DNA of 64,000 nt from Chryseolinea soli (GTDB taxonomy: Bacteria; Bacteroidota; Bacteroidia; Cytophagales; Cyclobacteriaceae). Below the pieces are notes generated by a model. That model had not been told where the DNA came from and did no database searches. It saw only the letters and a program-made list of their open reading frames with translations. A program made the translations under genes and the position numbers. Numbering within the stretch: the stretch's first letter is position 1; each line of letters begins with the position of its first letter. Shown here in pieces: positions 1 to 9,812 of this stretch. The DNA lies in assembly GCF_003589925.1 (NCBI RefSeq), contig NZ_CP032382.1, positions 4,154,001-4,218,000 of the forward strand. Reading direction: 5' to 3'.

Positions 1-464
1 GCGTTCATGGTGGTCGTGTCTTCCATGAAGCCGGCAGCTACTGTTTTTGTATCCTTGGCTACCTGCAGGCTTTGCGCCACGGCATCGGCCCGTTGTTTGG
101 GAGTGATGGCCGCGGTGGCCGGCACGAACATCACGGGCTCTGCATACTTTTGCGGCCCGAGGAAAGAAACAAACTCCGGATTTTCGGGTGCCAGCTGCGC
201 CAACTCTTCGGCGCGTCTGACAACTTTTTCCAGCGAAGCATCATCAAATTCGTTGATGGTAGCCACCCCGAGTTTCTTGCCATAGGCGGAAGAAACGACC
301 AGTGTATTGGTGCTGATGCCGCCACTGGTGGAGACCGAATTGCGTGCATACCGGATGTTGCCCGTTATGGTGCCGGTGAGGTTGATCTCGCATTCGTCTG
401 CTTTTGAATAGCTCAATACTTTTTTCAATAAAGCCTGAGCTTCGTCTTGTGTGAGTAGTGGCAT
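1..464 (-). CDS. TldE/PmbA-family protein, second copy (partial, runs off left edge)
   Basis: This is the N-terminal part (about 154 residues) of a TldE/PmbA-type metalloprotease partner; the rest lies outside the window. Reading from the ATG at 464, the protein has the stretch GNIRYARNSVST followed by VATINEFDDASLEKVVRR. The complete paralogue at 2289-3632 has the same stretches almost word for word, so the family assignment rests on a homologue in the same window. The gene starts 3 bases after the stop codon of the TldD gene at 468-2105, which makes a tight TldD-TldE pair. TldE proteins lack the zinc motif and work with TldD. No signal peptide is visible at this start. Confidence 0.85.
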   Translation of the reverse strand, partial: MPLLTQDEAQALLKKVLSYSKADECEINLTGTITGNIRYARNSVSTSGGISTNTLVVSSAYGKKLGVATINEFDDASLEKVVRRAEELAQLAPENPEFVSFLGPQKYAEPVMFVPATAAITPKQRADAVAQSLQVAKDTKTVAAGFMEDTTTMN

Positions 465-467
465 AGG

Positions 468-2105
468 TTATCCGATTTTACGTGATGTATTGATGACGTT
501 AACTCCGTTGAAGCGTGTCGTGGACGAGCCGTGCGACACCGCGCTAACCTGTTGAGGTTGTCCCTTTCCGTCAAAGAAAGATCCGCCCAGGCGATAGTCG
601 CTCTGATCGGCAATGCCGACGCACGAGTTCCAGAATTCCTGGGTGTTGGATTGGTAGGCCACATCTTTCAACGGACCCGCGATCTTTCCATCCTTGATCT
701 CATAATACAGCTGTCCGCCAAACTGGAAATTATACCGTTGCTGATCGATGGAGAACGATCCGTCGCCGATGATATAGATTCCTTTTTGAACGCCTTTGAT
801 GAGGTCATCAATACTCTTCTTTTCTTTGCCGGCCTGCAGCGAGATGTTGGCCATGCGCTGGAACTGAACACTGCTCCAGTTGTCGGCATAGCAACAGCCT
901 TGTGAGGCAGGCAATCCCAGGATGTGCGCCTGGTCGCGGATGGCCTGGTAGCTAACGAGTGTGCCGTCTTTGATAACATCCCACTGACCGCACTTCACGC
1001 CTTCATCGTCATAGCCTACTGCGCCCAGTGAACCCACTTGCGTCTTGTCCGCTACAATGTTGACGAGCTTGCTGCCATAGTTGAATTTTTTGGATTCCCA
1101 CTTGTCCAGCGTCAGGAAGCTGGTGCCGGCGAAGTTGGCTTCGTAGCCGAGCACGCGATCCAGTTCGGTCGGGTGACCGGTAGATTCGTGGATGGTGAGC
1201 CACAAGTGTGAAGGATCGAGGATCAGATCGTATTTACCAGGCTCAACGGATTTTGCTTTGATCTTTTCGCCCGCTTGCTTGGCGCCTGCCCTGGCATCTT
1301 CCAGCATGTCGTAGCGTCCTTTGTACAGCGTGGTCACGCCTTGGATTTTATCTTGCGGACGGGCGTATAAATATTCATAGCCCATACCCATCGGTGCACT
1401 CAACGCATTGCGCGTCTCGAACTTTCCGGTGGCGGCATCGATCTTCGTGATGAAGAACGTGGGCCAGATGCGATGAATGTCCTGGTCGATGTAGGAACCG
1501 TCGGTGGATGCAAAGTACTTCTGCTCGTTCACCATAAAGAGGAACGAGTTGATGTAGTCGGCGCCGCCCTTCATGGCTTCGGCATTCACGCCCAGCAGCA
1601 GATCAACTTTTTCCTTGATGGGAACCTCGAATGCATTTTTTTCGATGGGTGCCTTCCAGCTCACTTCGCCATAGCCTTTTTGAGGAGCGAGTTGAACGGG
1701 TTCGGTCAGTAGACGCGAGTTTTCTTTGGCGATGGCCACGGCCAGCTCTGCGGCTTTGGCAATGCTGTCTTTGTCCAACTTGTCGGTGGCGGCAAAGCCC
1801 CAACTGCCCTGGGCCACCACGCGAACGCCGAGGCCGTAGGATTCCGTGTTGACAATGTTTTGCACTTTGTCTTCACGGGTGATGACGAATTGGTTGAGGT
1901 AGCGACCAATACGCACGTCGGTGTAGGTTGCTCCTTTGGCGCGGGCTGCGTTGAGCGCGACGTCGGCCATCTGCTTTTTCAGGGCCACGTCAACCGTTTC
2001 CAGCGCTCTTTCCGGAGCGATGGGGCGACCCATGCCGGGAATGGCCGATAACATGGCCGCTGTCGTGCCCATGCCGGTCAGGTAAAGAAAGTCTCTTCTT
2101 TTCAA
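468..2105 (-). CDS. TldD-family zinc metalloprotease, copy 3
   Basis: 545 residues. The family signature is HESTGH (residues 306-311), the HExxxH zinc motif of TldD; a downstream GCC pair in the SQGCCYADNW stretch is a candidate third metal ligand. TldD/TldE complexes degrade or trim peptides (microcin maturation and CcdA turnover in Escherichia coli). The N-terminus MKRRDFLYLTGMG is followed by a small hydrophobic stretch, like a twin-arginine export signal, so a periplasmic location is possible. The start codon is TTG; the paralogue at 3656-5296 has ATG at the equivalent place. It is separated from the upstream TldE gene by about 180 bases with a terminator, and is followed 3 bases later by a second TldE gene. 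Confidence 0.9.
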   Translation of the reverse strand: MKRRDFLYLTGMGTTAAMLSAIPGMGRPIAPERALETVDVALKKQMADVALNAARAKGATYTDVRIGRYLNQFVITREDKVQNIVNTESYGLGVRVVAQGSWGFAATDKLDKDSIAKAAELAVAIAKENSRLLTEPVQLAPQKGYGEVSWKAPIEKNAFEVPIKEKVDLLLGVNAEAMKGGADYINSFLFMVNEQKYFASTDGSYIDQDIHRIWPTFFITKIDAATGKFETRNALSAPMGMGYEYLYARPQDKIQGVTTLYKGRYDMLEDARAGAKQAGEKIKAKSVEPGKYDLILDPSHLWLTIHESTGHPTELDRVLGYEANFAGTSFLTLDKWESKKFNYGSKLVNIVADKTQVGSLGAVGYDDEGVKCGQWDVIKDGTLVSYQAIRDQAHILGLPASQGCCYADNWSSVQFQRMANISLQAGKEKKSIDDLIKGVQKGIYIIGDGSFSIDQQRYNFQFGGQLYYEIKDGKIAGPLKDVAYQSNTQEFWNSCVGIADQSDYRLGGSFFDGKGQPQQVSAVSHGSSTTRFNGVNVINTSRKIG

Positions 2106-2243
2106 AGTTTAAGGGTTTAGAGTTATTCGTTATGAGCTTTATCGAAAAGCAATATCCAAAAGTTTTGCAAAATTCAATCTTTTGGGATGGTCCCCCCGTA
2201 ATTTTTTGTTTGGACAATACCACAAAATCCGGTATAAAAAGAA

Positions 2244-2269
2244 AAATCCCTGACGATTATCAGGGATTT
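2244..2269 (-). terminator. Rho-independent terminator after the TldE gene at 2289-3632
   Basis: A perfect 10-bp stem (aaatccctga / tcagggattt) closes a 6-base loop. On the minus strand it is followed by a T-rich run (ttttctttttat). It lies 20 bases past the stop of the TldE gene and splits the protease cluster into two transcription blocks. Confidence 0.8.
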
Positions 2270-2288
2270 CTATCGAAGTACTAGATGA

Positions 2289-3632
2289 CTAAACGGCGTC
2301 CGACAAGCTGGTGAACGTGAAGTCGCGCAGCTTCATGTAGGGGATGAGGAAACTGGCGCCGCCCCCGGGACCACCGTCCACGTCAACCCTCACTTGCTTG
2401 CCCAACGTCTCCACATTGTTCAACATAATGACCGGGCTTTCGTTGAAGCGGAAGTTCTTGATGGGGTGCTTCACTTTGCCATTTTCAACAAAGAACGTGG
2501 CGTCGCGCGTGAGGCCGGTGTAGAGTTGGGTCTGGGGATCCACCGCACGGATATACCAGAAACGGGTGACCAGGATGCCTTTCTTCGTGTCCTTGATGAG
2601 GTCCTCCAACGAAGCGTTGCCGCCTTCCATGATGGCATTGCCGGGGAACGGCACGGGAGCAACATTTTTATTAGATGCCCAATAGCGGTCATAGAACATG
2701 TTGGCCACCGTTCCGTTTTTGATGATGTCCATTTTCTTGCGCGCCTGGCCATCGCCCGACCAGGGAGAAGCGGGAACGTCGAGGTTGAACGGATCGGTGT
2801 AGATCGTCACGCGCTCGTCCATGATCTTTTCGCCCATCTTAGTTCCACCGCCTTTTTTGGCGAGGAAGCTGCGGCCTTCATCGGCCTGGCGTGCGTTCAT
2901 GTTGAACATCATGTTGCGGATCAATTCGGCAGAAGCGGCGGGCTCCAGGATCACCGTATATTTTCCGGGCTCGATGGCTTTGGCCTGGCGTGATTGTAAA
3001 GCTTTGTCAATGGCAATGCGCGAAGCCTCTGCCGTGTCGAGCTTGCTCACGTCGTTGAAGCTGCGGGTCACCCAGCCTGAACCGGTGCCGTCGTTGCTGC
3101 GCATGGTCACGGTGAAGTTCACGCCGGTGGATTGGTTGTAGGCAAACAATCCCTTCGTGTTCATCATCGACGCGAAGCTGTAGTTGTCTTCGAGGAACCC
3201 CGCGGCGGTGACATCTTTCGCGATGGCAGGGTTGATGCTATTGGCAGCGGCTTGTGCACGATATTCAGGCGTGATCTTCGCCGTGGACTCGAAATAGGTT
3301 TTCGATTCGCCATAGGTTTGCTGTGGAAGGGGCTCCATGAACTCGGGGTTCTCGGGCGCCAGCTTGGCCAGTTCTTCCGAACGGCGCACTACTTTTTCCA
3401 ACGACGCGTCATCGAATTCGTTGATCGTTGCCACGCCCGACTTCTTGCCGAAGTTGGACTGCACGATCAGCGTCACGTCGCTGTTCTCGCCGGCCGTGGA
3501 AACACTGTTGCGGGCGTAGCGTATATTGCCTCCGTTGGTGCCGTTCAGGTTCACCTCGCAGGCGTCTGCTTTGGAAAAGGCGATCACCTTCTCCAATATT
3601 TTTTTCGATTCTTCTTTTGAAAATATAGCCAT
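2289..3632 (-). CDS. TldE/PmbA-family metalloprotease partner
   Basis: 447 residues, a normal length for TldE/PmbA. The protein has the family pattern of an N-terminal SKADACEVNL segment, GNIRYARNSVST, and a C-terminal segment rich in glycine (VDGGPGGGASFL). No HExxxH motif is present, as expected for the non-catalytic-metal partner. It starts with ATG 23 bases after the TldD gene at 3656-5296, so the two are probably cotranscribed. There is no signal peptide, unlike the three TldD proteins beside it, which carry RR-type N-termini. The role would be regulated peptide degradation or maturation with TldD; the substrate cannot be told from the sequence. Confidence 0.88.
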   Translation of the reverse strand: MAIFSKEESKKILEKVIAFSKADACEVNLNGTNGGNIRYARNSVSTAGENSDVTLIVQSNFGKKSGVATINEFDDASLEKVVRRSEELAKLAPENPEFMEPLPQQTYGESKTYFESTAKITPEYRAQAAANSINPAIAKDVTAAGFLEDNYSFASMMNTKGLFAYNQSTGVNFTVTMRSNDGTGSGWVTRSFNDVSKLDTAEASRIAIDKALQSRQAKAIEPGKYTVILEPAASAELIRNMMFNMNARQADEGRSFLAKKGGGTKMGEKIMDERVTIYTDPFNLDVPASPWSGDGQARKKMDIIKNGTVANMFYDRYWASNKNVAPVPFPGNAIMEGGNASLEDLIKDTKKGILVTRFWYIRAVDPQTQLYTGLTRDATFFVENGKVKHPIKNFRFNESPVIMLNNVETLGKQVRVDVDGGPGGGASFLIPYMKLRDFTFTSLSDAV

Positions 3633-3655
3633 GATGCTGTTGTTATAGGTTAGGG

Positions 3656-5296
3656 TTAAAGAGTTCTTCCGGTATTGATCACATTCACGCCGTTGAAGCG
3701 CGCGGTTGCCGAACCGTGCGATACGGCGTTCGACTGCGCGGGTTGGCCCTTGCCGTCGTTGAAGGCGCCGTTCATACGGTAGTCGCGATCATCGCAAACC
3801 TGCACGCACGAATTCCAGAACTCCTGCGTGTTGGATTGGTAGGCCACGTCTTTCAACATGCCCGCGATCTTGCCGTTCTTGATCTCGAAGAACAACACAC
3901 CACCGAACTGGAAATTATAGCGCTGCTGATCGATCGAGAAGGAACCGTCCTTCACGATGTAAATACCCTTCTCCACGCCCGCGATCATTTGGTCTGGCGT
4001 GAGTTGTGTCTTGCCGGGTTGCAGCGATACGTTGGCCATGCGCTGGAATTGCACGTCGCGCCAGCTTTGTGAATAGCAGCAACCGTGCGATTCGCCTTGC
4101 CCCAGGATATGAACCTGGTCGCGAATGGCCTGATAGTTCACGAGCACGCCGTCTTTCACCAGGTCCCATTGCTTGGTCTTCACACCTTCGTCGTCATAGC
4201 CGACGGCACCGAGAGAACCGGGCTGAACTTTATCGGCCACAAAGTTCACGGCTTTGCTGCCGTATTGGAAGGTCTTCGATTGTAATTTATCCAGTGTGGC
4301 AAAGCTGGTTCCCGCATAGTTGGCTTCATAACCCAACACGCGGTCCAACTCCAACGGGTGACCTACCGATTCGTGGATGGTGAGCCACAAGTGTGAAGGC
4401 TCCAACACGAGATCGTATTTTCCGGGTTCTACGGATTTAGCAGAAATCATCTGTTTGGCCTGCTCGGCAGCAAACGTAGCGTCTTCGACGATGTCGTAGG
4501 ACTTGTTGTAGAGTGTGATGCCTCCGGGGCCTTGGATCTTATCTTGTGCCTTGCCGTCCATGTATTCATACCCCATGCCCACGGGTGCGCTGAACGCAGA
4601 GCGTGTCTTGAACTGGCCCGATGCCTTGTCGATCATCGTGACCTGGAAGTTGGGCCAGGTGCGGTGAATGTCCTGGTCGATGTATGAACCTTCGGTGGAT
4701 GCAAAATATTTTTGTTCGTTCACCAGGAACATGATGCTGTTGATGAAGCTGGCGCCTTTTTCCATCGCTTTTGCGTTGGCGTTCAGCAGCAGGTCGGCTT
4801 TTTCCTTGATGGGAACCTCAAAGCCGTTTTTCTGGATCGGTGTTTTCCACGACACTTCGCCATAGCCTTTTTCGGCCGCGAGCTTTACGGGTTCTTTCTG
4901 GAATTTTGAATTCGCTTTCGCGATGCCGACAGCGCGTTCGGTGGCCTTCTTGATGCCATCGGGTGTCACTTCGTTGGTGGCTGCAAAACCCCAGGTGCCG
5001 TTCGCGATCACACGAATGCCCACACCGTAGGATTCGGTGTTGCGCACGCTTTGCACTTTGTTTTCACGGGTGATGACAAACTGGTTCAGGTAGCGGCCGA
5101 TGCGTACGTCGGCATAGGTTGCTCCATTGGAGCGGGCCGTGTTGAGGCCTACATCCGCCAGGCGTTTTTTCTGCGACACGTCCAGGCCAGGGATGAGGAG
5201 TTCCTCCGCGGTGATGGTGTTTGCCAGTGAAGTCACGGGGAGCATCAATGCACCCGCGCCCATCCCGGCCAATTGAATAAAGTCTCTTCTTTTCAT
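3656..5296 (-). CDS. TldD-family zinc metalloprotease, copy 2
   Basis: 546 residues and closely similar along its whole length to the copies at 468-2105 and 5308-6948. The zinc motif is HESVGH in the stretch LTIHESVGHPLELDRVLGYE. A cysteine pair in SHGCCYSQSW supplies a candidate third ligand. The N-terminus MKRRDFIQLAGMGAGALML looks like a twin-arginine signal. It starts with ATG 11 bases after the upstream TldD gene and is followed after 23 bases by the TldE gene, so the three read as one operon. The copies differ mainly in the N-terminal 40 residues and in the 240-270 region, which fits old tandem duplication followed by divergence. Confidence 0.9.
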   Translation of the reverse strand: MKRRDFIQLAGMGAGALMLPVTSLANTITAEELLIPGLDVSQKKRLADVGLNTARSNGATYADVRIGRYLNQFVITRENKVQSVRNTESYGVGIRVIANGTWGFAATNEVTPDGIKKATERAVGIAKANSKFQKEPVKLAAEKGYGEVSWKTPIQKNGFEVPIKEKADLLLNANAKAMEKGASFINSIMFLVNEQKYFASTEGSYIDQDIHRTWPNFQVTMIDKASGQFKTRSAFSAPVGMGYEYMDGKAQDKIQGPGGITLYNKSYDIVEDATFAAEQAKQMISAKSVEPGKYDLVLEPSHLWLTIHESVGHPLELDRVLGYEANYAGTSFATLDKLQSKTFQYGSKAVNFVADKVQPGSLGAVGYDDEGVKTKQWDLVKDGVLVNYQAIRDQVHILGQGESHGCCYSQSWRDVQFQRMANVSLQPGKTQLTPDQMIAGVEKGIYIVKDGSFSIDQQRYNFQFGGVLFFEIKNGKIAGMLKDVAYQSNTQEFWNSCVQVCDDRDYRMNGAFNDGKGQPAQSNAVSHGSATARFNGVNVINTGRTL

Positions 5297-5307
5297 ACGT
5301 ATGCCGG

Positions 5308-6948
5308 TTAAATGGTTCTTCCTGTATTGATCACATTGATGCCGTCGAAGCGCGACGTGGAGCTGCCGTGCGATACGGCGCTGACTTGCGAGGGTTGGCC
5401 TTTGCCATCGAAAAACGATCCGAACAAACGGTAATCTTTTTCGTCGCAGATCTTCGTGCAGCTGTTCCAGAACTCTTGTGTATTGGATTGATAGGCCACA
5501 TCGTTGAGCATGCCCACGATGGCGCCGTTCTTGATCTCGTAAAATACGGTACCTCCGAATTGAAAATTATACCGCTGCTGGTCGATCGAGTAGGAGCCAC
5601 GTCCTGCGATGTAGATGCCTTTCTCCACATCTTTGATCATCTCGTTGATCGAATACGGGTCTTTGCCCGGTGCCAGCGAGATGTTGGCCATGCGTTGGAA
5701 CTGAACATCGCTCCAGCTTTGCGCATAGCAGCAACCGTGCGATTCGTTTTGTCCCAGGATGTGCACCTGGTCGCGGATCGCCTGGTAATTCACTAAGATA
5801 CCATCCTTGATCAGATCCCAACGCTTGCATTGTACGCCTTCGTCGTCATAGCCCACGGCGCCGAGGGAACCGGGTTGCACCTTGTCGGCAAAGATGTTGA
5901 CGAGCTTGCTGCCGTAGTTGAATTTGCCGGTCTTCCACTTGTCGAGGGTGGCAAAGCTGGTGCCGGCGTAGTTGGCTTCGTAGCCCAGCACGCGATCCAG
6001 TTCCAACGGGTGGCCTACGGATTCGTGGATGGTGAGACCAAGGTGATTGGGTTCCAAGACCACACTGTATTTTCCAGGCTCTACCGATTTTGCGGTCAGC
6101 ATTTCCTTGGCTTGCTTGGCGGCCAGGGTGGCGTCTTCGATCATGTCGTAGCTGTTCCGGTACAACATGACGTCGGCGGGTCCGTGAAGTTTATCGATCG
6201 CTTTCGGGATCATGTATTCATACCCCATACCCATCGGTGCGCTCAGGGCCTGGCGGATCTTGAACGTGCCGGAACCTTTGTCGACGGCTGTCACAGAGAA
6301 TGTAGGCCAGATGCGATGAATGTCCTGATCGATGTAGGAGCCTTCCGTGGAGGCGAAATATTTTTGTTCGTTCACCTGGAAAAGGTTTGAACTCACAAAG
6401 CTGGCGCCGTTCTGTTGGGCGGCGGCGTTGGTCTTGAGCAACAGATCTGCTTTTTCGGAAACCGGAACCTCGAAAGAATTTTTCTCGATCGGGGTTTTCC
6501 ACGTCACTTCGCCATAGGATTTTACCGGGGCCAGTTTTACGGGTTCCTTTTGAAATTTTGAATTTGCTTTCGCGATCGCTACCGCTTGTTGGGTGGCTTT
6601 TTTGATGCCATCGGGTGTGACGGTGTTGGTAGAAGCGAAACCCCATGTGCCGTTCACGATCACGCGGATGCCCGCGCCGAACGACTCGGTGTTCACGATG
6701 TTCTGTACTTTGTTTTCGCGCGTAGAGATAAATTGATTGAGGTAACGCCCGATCCGGATGTCAGCATAGGAGGCGCTCAGGGATTTGGCGGTGTTCAAAG
6801 CAACATCGGCGAGTTGCTTTTTTTGTGCCGTATCCAGGGGAACGTCCAGCAATGCTTCCACGGGAATGGGGTTGCCCATCAAGGGCACTGTCATCAGCAT
6901 CCCGCCAATGCCAAGCCCTGCCATTTGAACGAATTCTCTTCTTTTCAA
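5308..6948 (-). CDS. TldD-family zinc metalloprotease, copy 1
   Basis: 546 residues and the first gene of the protease operon. The zinc motif is again HESVGH. The N-terminus MKRREFVQMAGLGIGGMLM is RR-containing and hydrophobic, consistent with Tat-type export. The start codon is TTG, placed so that the signal aligns with those of the paralogues. It ends 11 bases before the next TldD gene. The roughly 135 bases upstream hold no further gene and should carry the operon promoter, though I see no clear TAnnTTTG box there. Why one organism keeps three such proteins side by side is not evident. Confidence 0.9.
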   Translation of the reverse strand: MKRREFVQMAGLGIGGMLMTVPLMGNPIPVEALLDVPLDTAQKKQLADVALNTAKSLSASYADIRIGRYLNQFISTRENKVQNIVNTESFGAGIRVIVNGTWGFASTNTVTPDGIKKATQQAVAIAKANSKFQKEPVKLAPVKSYGEVTWKTPIEKNSFEVPVSEKADLLLKTNAAAQQNGASFVSSNLFQVNEQKYFASTEGSYIDQDIHRIWPTFSVTAVDKGSGTFKIRQALSAPMGMGYEYMIPKAIDKLHGPADVMLYRNSYDMIEDATLAAKQAKEMLTAKSVEPGKYSVVLEPNHLGLTIHESVGHPLELDRVLGYEANYAGTSFATLDKWKTGKFNYGSKLVNIFADKVQPGSLGAVGYDDEGVQCKRWDLIKDGILVNYQAIRDQVHILGQNESHGCCYAQSWSDVQFQRMANISLAPGKDPYSINEMIKDVEKGIYIAGRGSYSIDQQRYNFQFGGTVFYEIKNGAIVGMLNDVAYQSNTQEFWNSCTKICDEKDYRLFGSFFDGKGQPSQVSAVSHGSSTSRFDGINVINTGRTI

Positions 6949-7020
6949 GGGTAATGGGTTTAGGTTAATGAGTTTATTCCTATGAGTTATTCATTGTAAA
7001 ATAATCAAAGAAACAAAAAA

Positions 7021-7040
7021 GGATACCTAAAAAGGTATCC
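7021..7040 (-). terminator. Rho-independent terminator after accC
   Basis: An 8-bp perfect stem (ggatacct / aggtatcc) with a 4-base loop. On the minus strand it is followed by ttttttgtttctttg. It is placed 45 bases past the accC stop and separates it from the TldD operon. Confidence 0.85.
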
Positions 7041-7085
7041 TCTGTCAATAGATTATATGAGTGGTTATTCGCGGCTCGTGCTTGC

Positions 7086-8438
7086 TTACTCGGAAAGTGT
7101 ACTGAAATCGAATGAAGTTTCCAGGAACTTCGTTGTGAACTTGCCGGAGCGGAACGTGGGGTTGTCCATCAGTTTGATGTGGAAGGGTATCGTTGTCTTG
7201 ATGCCTTCGATGACAAACTCCTGCAACGCGCGCTTCATGCGGGTGATCACTTCTTCGCGCGACTGTCCGGTGATGATCAGCTTGGCGATCATCGAGTCGT
7301 AGTTCGGGGGAATGGTGTAGCCGGCATACACGTGGCTGTCGATGCGAACACCGTGGCCGCCGGGCATGTGCAGGTTGGTGATCTTGCCGGGTGAAGGACG
7401 GAAGCCGTTCGCGGGATCTTCGGCGTTGATGCGGCATTCCATGGCAAACATTTTGGGGAAGTAGTTGGTGCCCGAGATCGGAACACCGGCCGCTACTTTG
7501 ATCTGTTCTTTGATGAGGTCGTAGTCCGTCACTTCTTCTGTGATGGGGTGCTCTACCTGGATCCGCGTGTTCATTTCCATGAAGTAGAACTTGCCGTGTT
7601 TGTCCACGAGGAACTCGATGGTGCCGGCGCCTTCATAATTGATGGCTTTCGCACCTTTCACGGCCGCTTCTCCCATGCGCTCGCGCAATTCCTGGCTTAG
7701 GATGGGCGAGGGGGTTTCTTCTACCAGTTTCTGGTGGCGGCGCTGGATGGAGCAATCGCGCTCGGAAAGGTGACACACTTTTCCATATTGATCGCCCACG
7801 ATCTGGATCTCGATGTGACGGGGCTCTTCTACAAATTTCTCGAGGTAAAGGCCGTCGTTGCCAAAGGCGGCACCGGCTTCACGCTTGGCATCATCCCAAG
7901 CCTTCTTGAATTCCGACTCGTTGTTGATGATGCGCATGCCTTTTCCACCGCCACCTGCGGTCGCTTTCACGATCACGGGATAGCCGATCTCTTTCGCGAG
8001 TTCGATACCCTGTTCGATAGAGTCCAGCAATCCCTCGGATCCGGGAATAGTGGGCACGCCCGCTTTCTTCATGGTGTCTTTCGCGGTCGACTTGTCGCCC
8101 ATCGCTTCGATCATGGCAGGTGTGGGGCCGATGAATTTTATTCCGTACTCATGACAGATGGCCGAGAACTCGGCCCGCTCCGACAGGAAGCCGTAGCCGG
8201 GGTGAATGGCGTCGGCGTTGGTGATCTCGGCGGCTGAAATGATGCGGGGTATGTTGAGGTAGGACTCCTTGCTCGGCGCAGCGCCGATGCACACGGCTTC
8301 ATCGGCAAAGCGCACATGAAGACTTTCGCGATCGGCGGTAGAATATACCGCCACGGTCTTGATGTCCATTTCGCGACAGGTGCGGATGATCCGCAGGGCG
8401 ATCTCGCCCCGGTTTGCTATTAATATTTTCTTGAACAC
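7086..8438 (-). CDS. accC: Biotin carboxylase subunit of acetyl-CoA carboxylase
   Basis: 450 residues, the standard length. It carries the N-terminal [17 protein letters not shown] signature, the ATP-grasp glycine-rich loop [13 protein letters not shown], and the biotin-carboxylase motif [13 protein letters not shown]. The enzyme carboxylates biotin on BCCP using ATP and bicarbonate, the first half of malonyl-CoA synthesis. The start is GTG, giving a protein that begins exactly where the family does. It lies 131 bases downstream of accB in the same direction, within the order rpmF, fabH, efp, accB, accC, and is followed by a clear terminator. Confidence 0.97.
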   Translation of the reverse strand: MFKKILIANRGEIALRIIRTCREMDIKTVAVYSTADRESLHVRFADEAVCIGAAPSKESYLNIPRIISAAEITNADAIHPGYGFLSERAEFSAICHEYGIKFIGPTPAMIEAMGDKSTAKDTMKKAGVPTIPGSEGLLDSIEQGIELAKEIGYPVIVKATAGGGGKGMRIINNESEFKKAWDDAKREAGAAFGNDGLYLEKFVEEPRHIEIQIVGDQYGKVCHLSERDCSIQRRHQKLVEETPSPILSQELRERMGEAAVKGAKAINYEGAGTIEFLVDKHGKFYFMEMNTRIQVEHPITEEVTDYDLIKEQIKVAAGVPISGTNYFPKMFAMECRINAEDPANGFRPSPGKITNLHMPGGHGVRIDSHVYAGYTIPPNYDSMIAKLIITGQSREEVITRMKRALQEFVIEGIKTTIPFHIKLMDNPTFRSGKFTTKFLETSFDFSTLSE

Positions 8439-8569
8439 AGTGGTCTGGGGTTAACGTCTCATCAATGACATGCTCCGCTACAAATTGTTCGGCTGAAATG
8501 TCCACCCGTTTGCTTTGGGAAGGATCACGCGTCAGCGTAAACAAAAAGACTTCGGAATATGGTAATTAA

Positions 8570-9142
8570 TTAATCCGGTTCTACTACGAAGAGGACCTGG
8601 TCGTATTCCACGGGCGACGAGTTTTCGATCATCGCTTTCACGATGGTTCCTGAAACTTCTGATTCGATCTCGTTGAACAACTTCATGGCTTCGATGATAC
8701 ACACGGTTTGTCCTTTGGAGATTTTGTCGCCAACGGAAACAAATGCAGGCGTGTCGGGTGTCGAGGAGCGGTAGAATGTTCCGATCATGGGCGACTTGAT
8801 CTCTACGGTCTTCTTGCCCGTTGCTGCGGGTGCAGCTTCCACACGGGGTGCTGCGGCTTGTGCTACCGGCGCTGCGGCTTGCGCTACTGGCGCCACTGCG
8901 GCTTGTGTCATCACGGGGGTTGACTTGAATACCTTTTGATCGGGCTCGCGCTTCACGTGAAGCTTCAGCTCTTTGGTTTCAATGTTTACTTCGTTCAATC
9001 CCGACTTGGAAATGAAGTCGATGAGGTCTCTTATTTCTGTCGTTTTCATTGCGGGTTGGTTAGCGGATCCTGATTCGTTCGCGGCCTTTGAAGGAGCGGG
9101 CGCCTTTTTGGCTGCGGGTTTTACTGCGCGTGCTTTGCTCAT
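8570..9142 (-). CDS. accB: Biotin carboxyl carrier protein of acetyl-CoA carboxylase
   Basis: 190 residues from the ATG at 9142. The C-terminal biotinyl domain shows the biotin-attachment motif EAMKL in [17 protein letters not shown] flexible Ala/Pro/Val-rich linker precedes it. The recognisable family N-terminus [18 protein letters not shown] begins at residue 32 (ATG at 9049); the preceding 31 residues are Lys/Ala/Pro-rich. They may be a real extension, or the start may be at 9049. Against the short form, the longer one begins 8 bases after the efp stop, as in a compact operon. The protein carries carboxybiotin between AccC and the transferase. Confidence 0.95.
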   Translation of the reverse strand: MSKARAVKPAAKKAPAPSKAANESGSANQPAMKTTEIRDLIDFISKSGLNEVNIETKELKLHVKREPDQKVFKSTPVMTQAAVAPVAQAAAPVAQAAAPRVEAAPAATGKKTVEIKSPMIGTFYRSSTPDTPAFVSVGDKISKGQTVCIIEAMKLFNEIESEVSGTIVKAMIENSSPVEYDQVLFVVEPD

Positions 9143-9150
9143 GGTGTAGT

Positions 9151-9717
9151 TTATTCTTTTACGCGTTCAACATAATCTCCAGTGGAGGTTTGGACTTTGA
9201 TCTTGTCGCCGGTGTTTACAAACAGGGGCACTCGAATCTCGACGCCGTTCTCGAGCGTGGCAGCCTTCAATGTACGGGTAGCCGTATCGCCTTGCATACC
9301 GGGTTCGGTGTATTGCACTTCCATCACGACATGGGTGGGGGCTTCCGCGGTGATGGCGCTCTCGCCGTTTTCAAAGGCGATGAGCAAAGTAACACCTTCT
9401 TTGATAAAATTCACAGAGTTGCCCAGCAATCGCTTGTCGATGTATACCTGGTCGAAGGTAATATTGTCCATGCACACCAGGCTGTCGCCGTCGGCGTAGA
9501 GGTATTGGTATTCTTTTGTTTCGACACGCAAGATCTCAACTTCTTCTCCGGGGCGGAAACGGTTTTCTGCTACTTTACCGTTGCGTACGTTGCGCATTTT
9601 TATTTGATAGAAGGCGCGCAGGTTGCCGGGCGTGCGGTGCTGGAGTTCTTCCACCTGCATCACTTCGCCGTTGTAGCGGATGTAATTTCCTTTGCTTAAA
9701 TCAGAGACGGTTGCCAT
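9151..9717 (-). CDS. efp: Translation elongation factor P, with Asn at the loop tip
   Basis: 188 residues from the ATG at 9717; the open frame extends upstream but the family N-terminus [20 protein letters not shown] begins here. Three beta-barrel domains fit the family. EF-P relieves ribosome stalling on polyproline stretches. The tip of the domain I loop, normally KPGKGQAF with a modified lysine, reads RTPGNLRAF here, so asparagine (residue 32) stands where the modified Lys/Arg usually is. It is followed at 8 bases by accB. The C-terminal domain ([20 protein letters not shown]) is typical. Confidence 0.95.
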   Translation of the reverse strand: MATVSDLSKGNYIRYNGEVMQVEELQHRTPGNLRAFYQIKMRNVRNGKVAENRFRPGEEVEILRVETKEYQYLYADGDSLVCMDNITFDQVYIDKRLLGNSVNFIKEGVTLLIAFENGESAITAEAPTHVVMEVQYTEPGMQGDTATRTLKAATLENGVEIRVPLFVNTGDKIKVQTSTGDYVERVKE

Positions 9718-9812
9718 AAAAAAATCAAACTTTAAGTTACAAATGAATTGATGAATTGCAAGAGTTTGCGCCAACCTGCCCGAGGGCTACCGGCCTGAAA
9801 CCCTTTGGTCTG

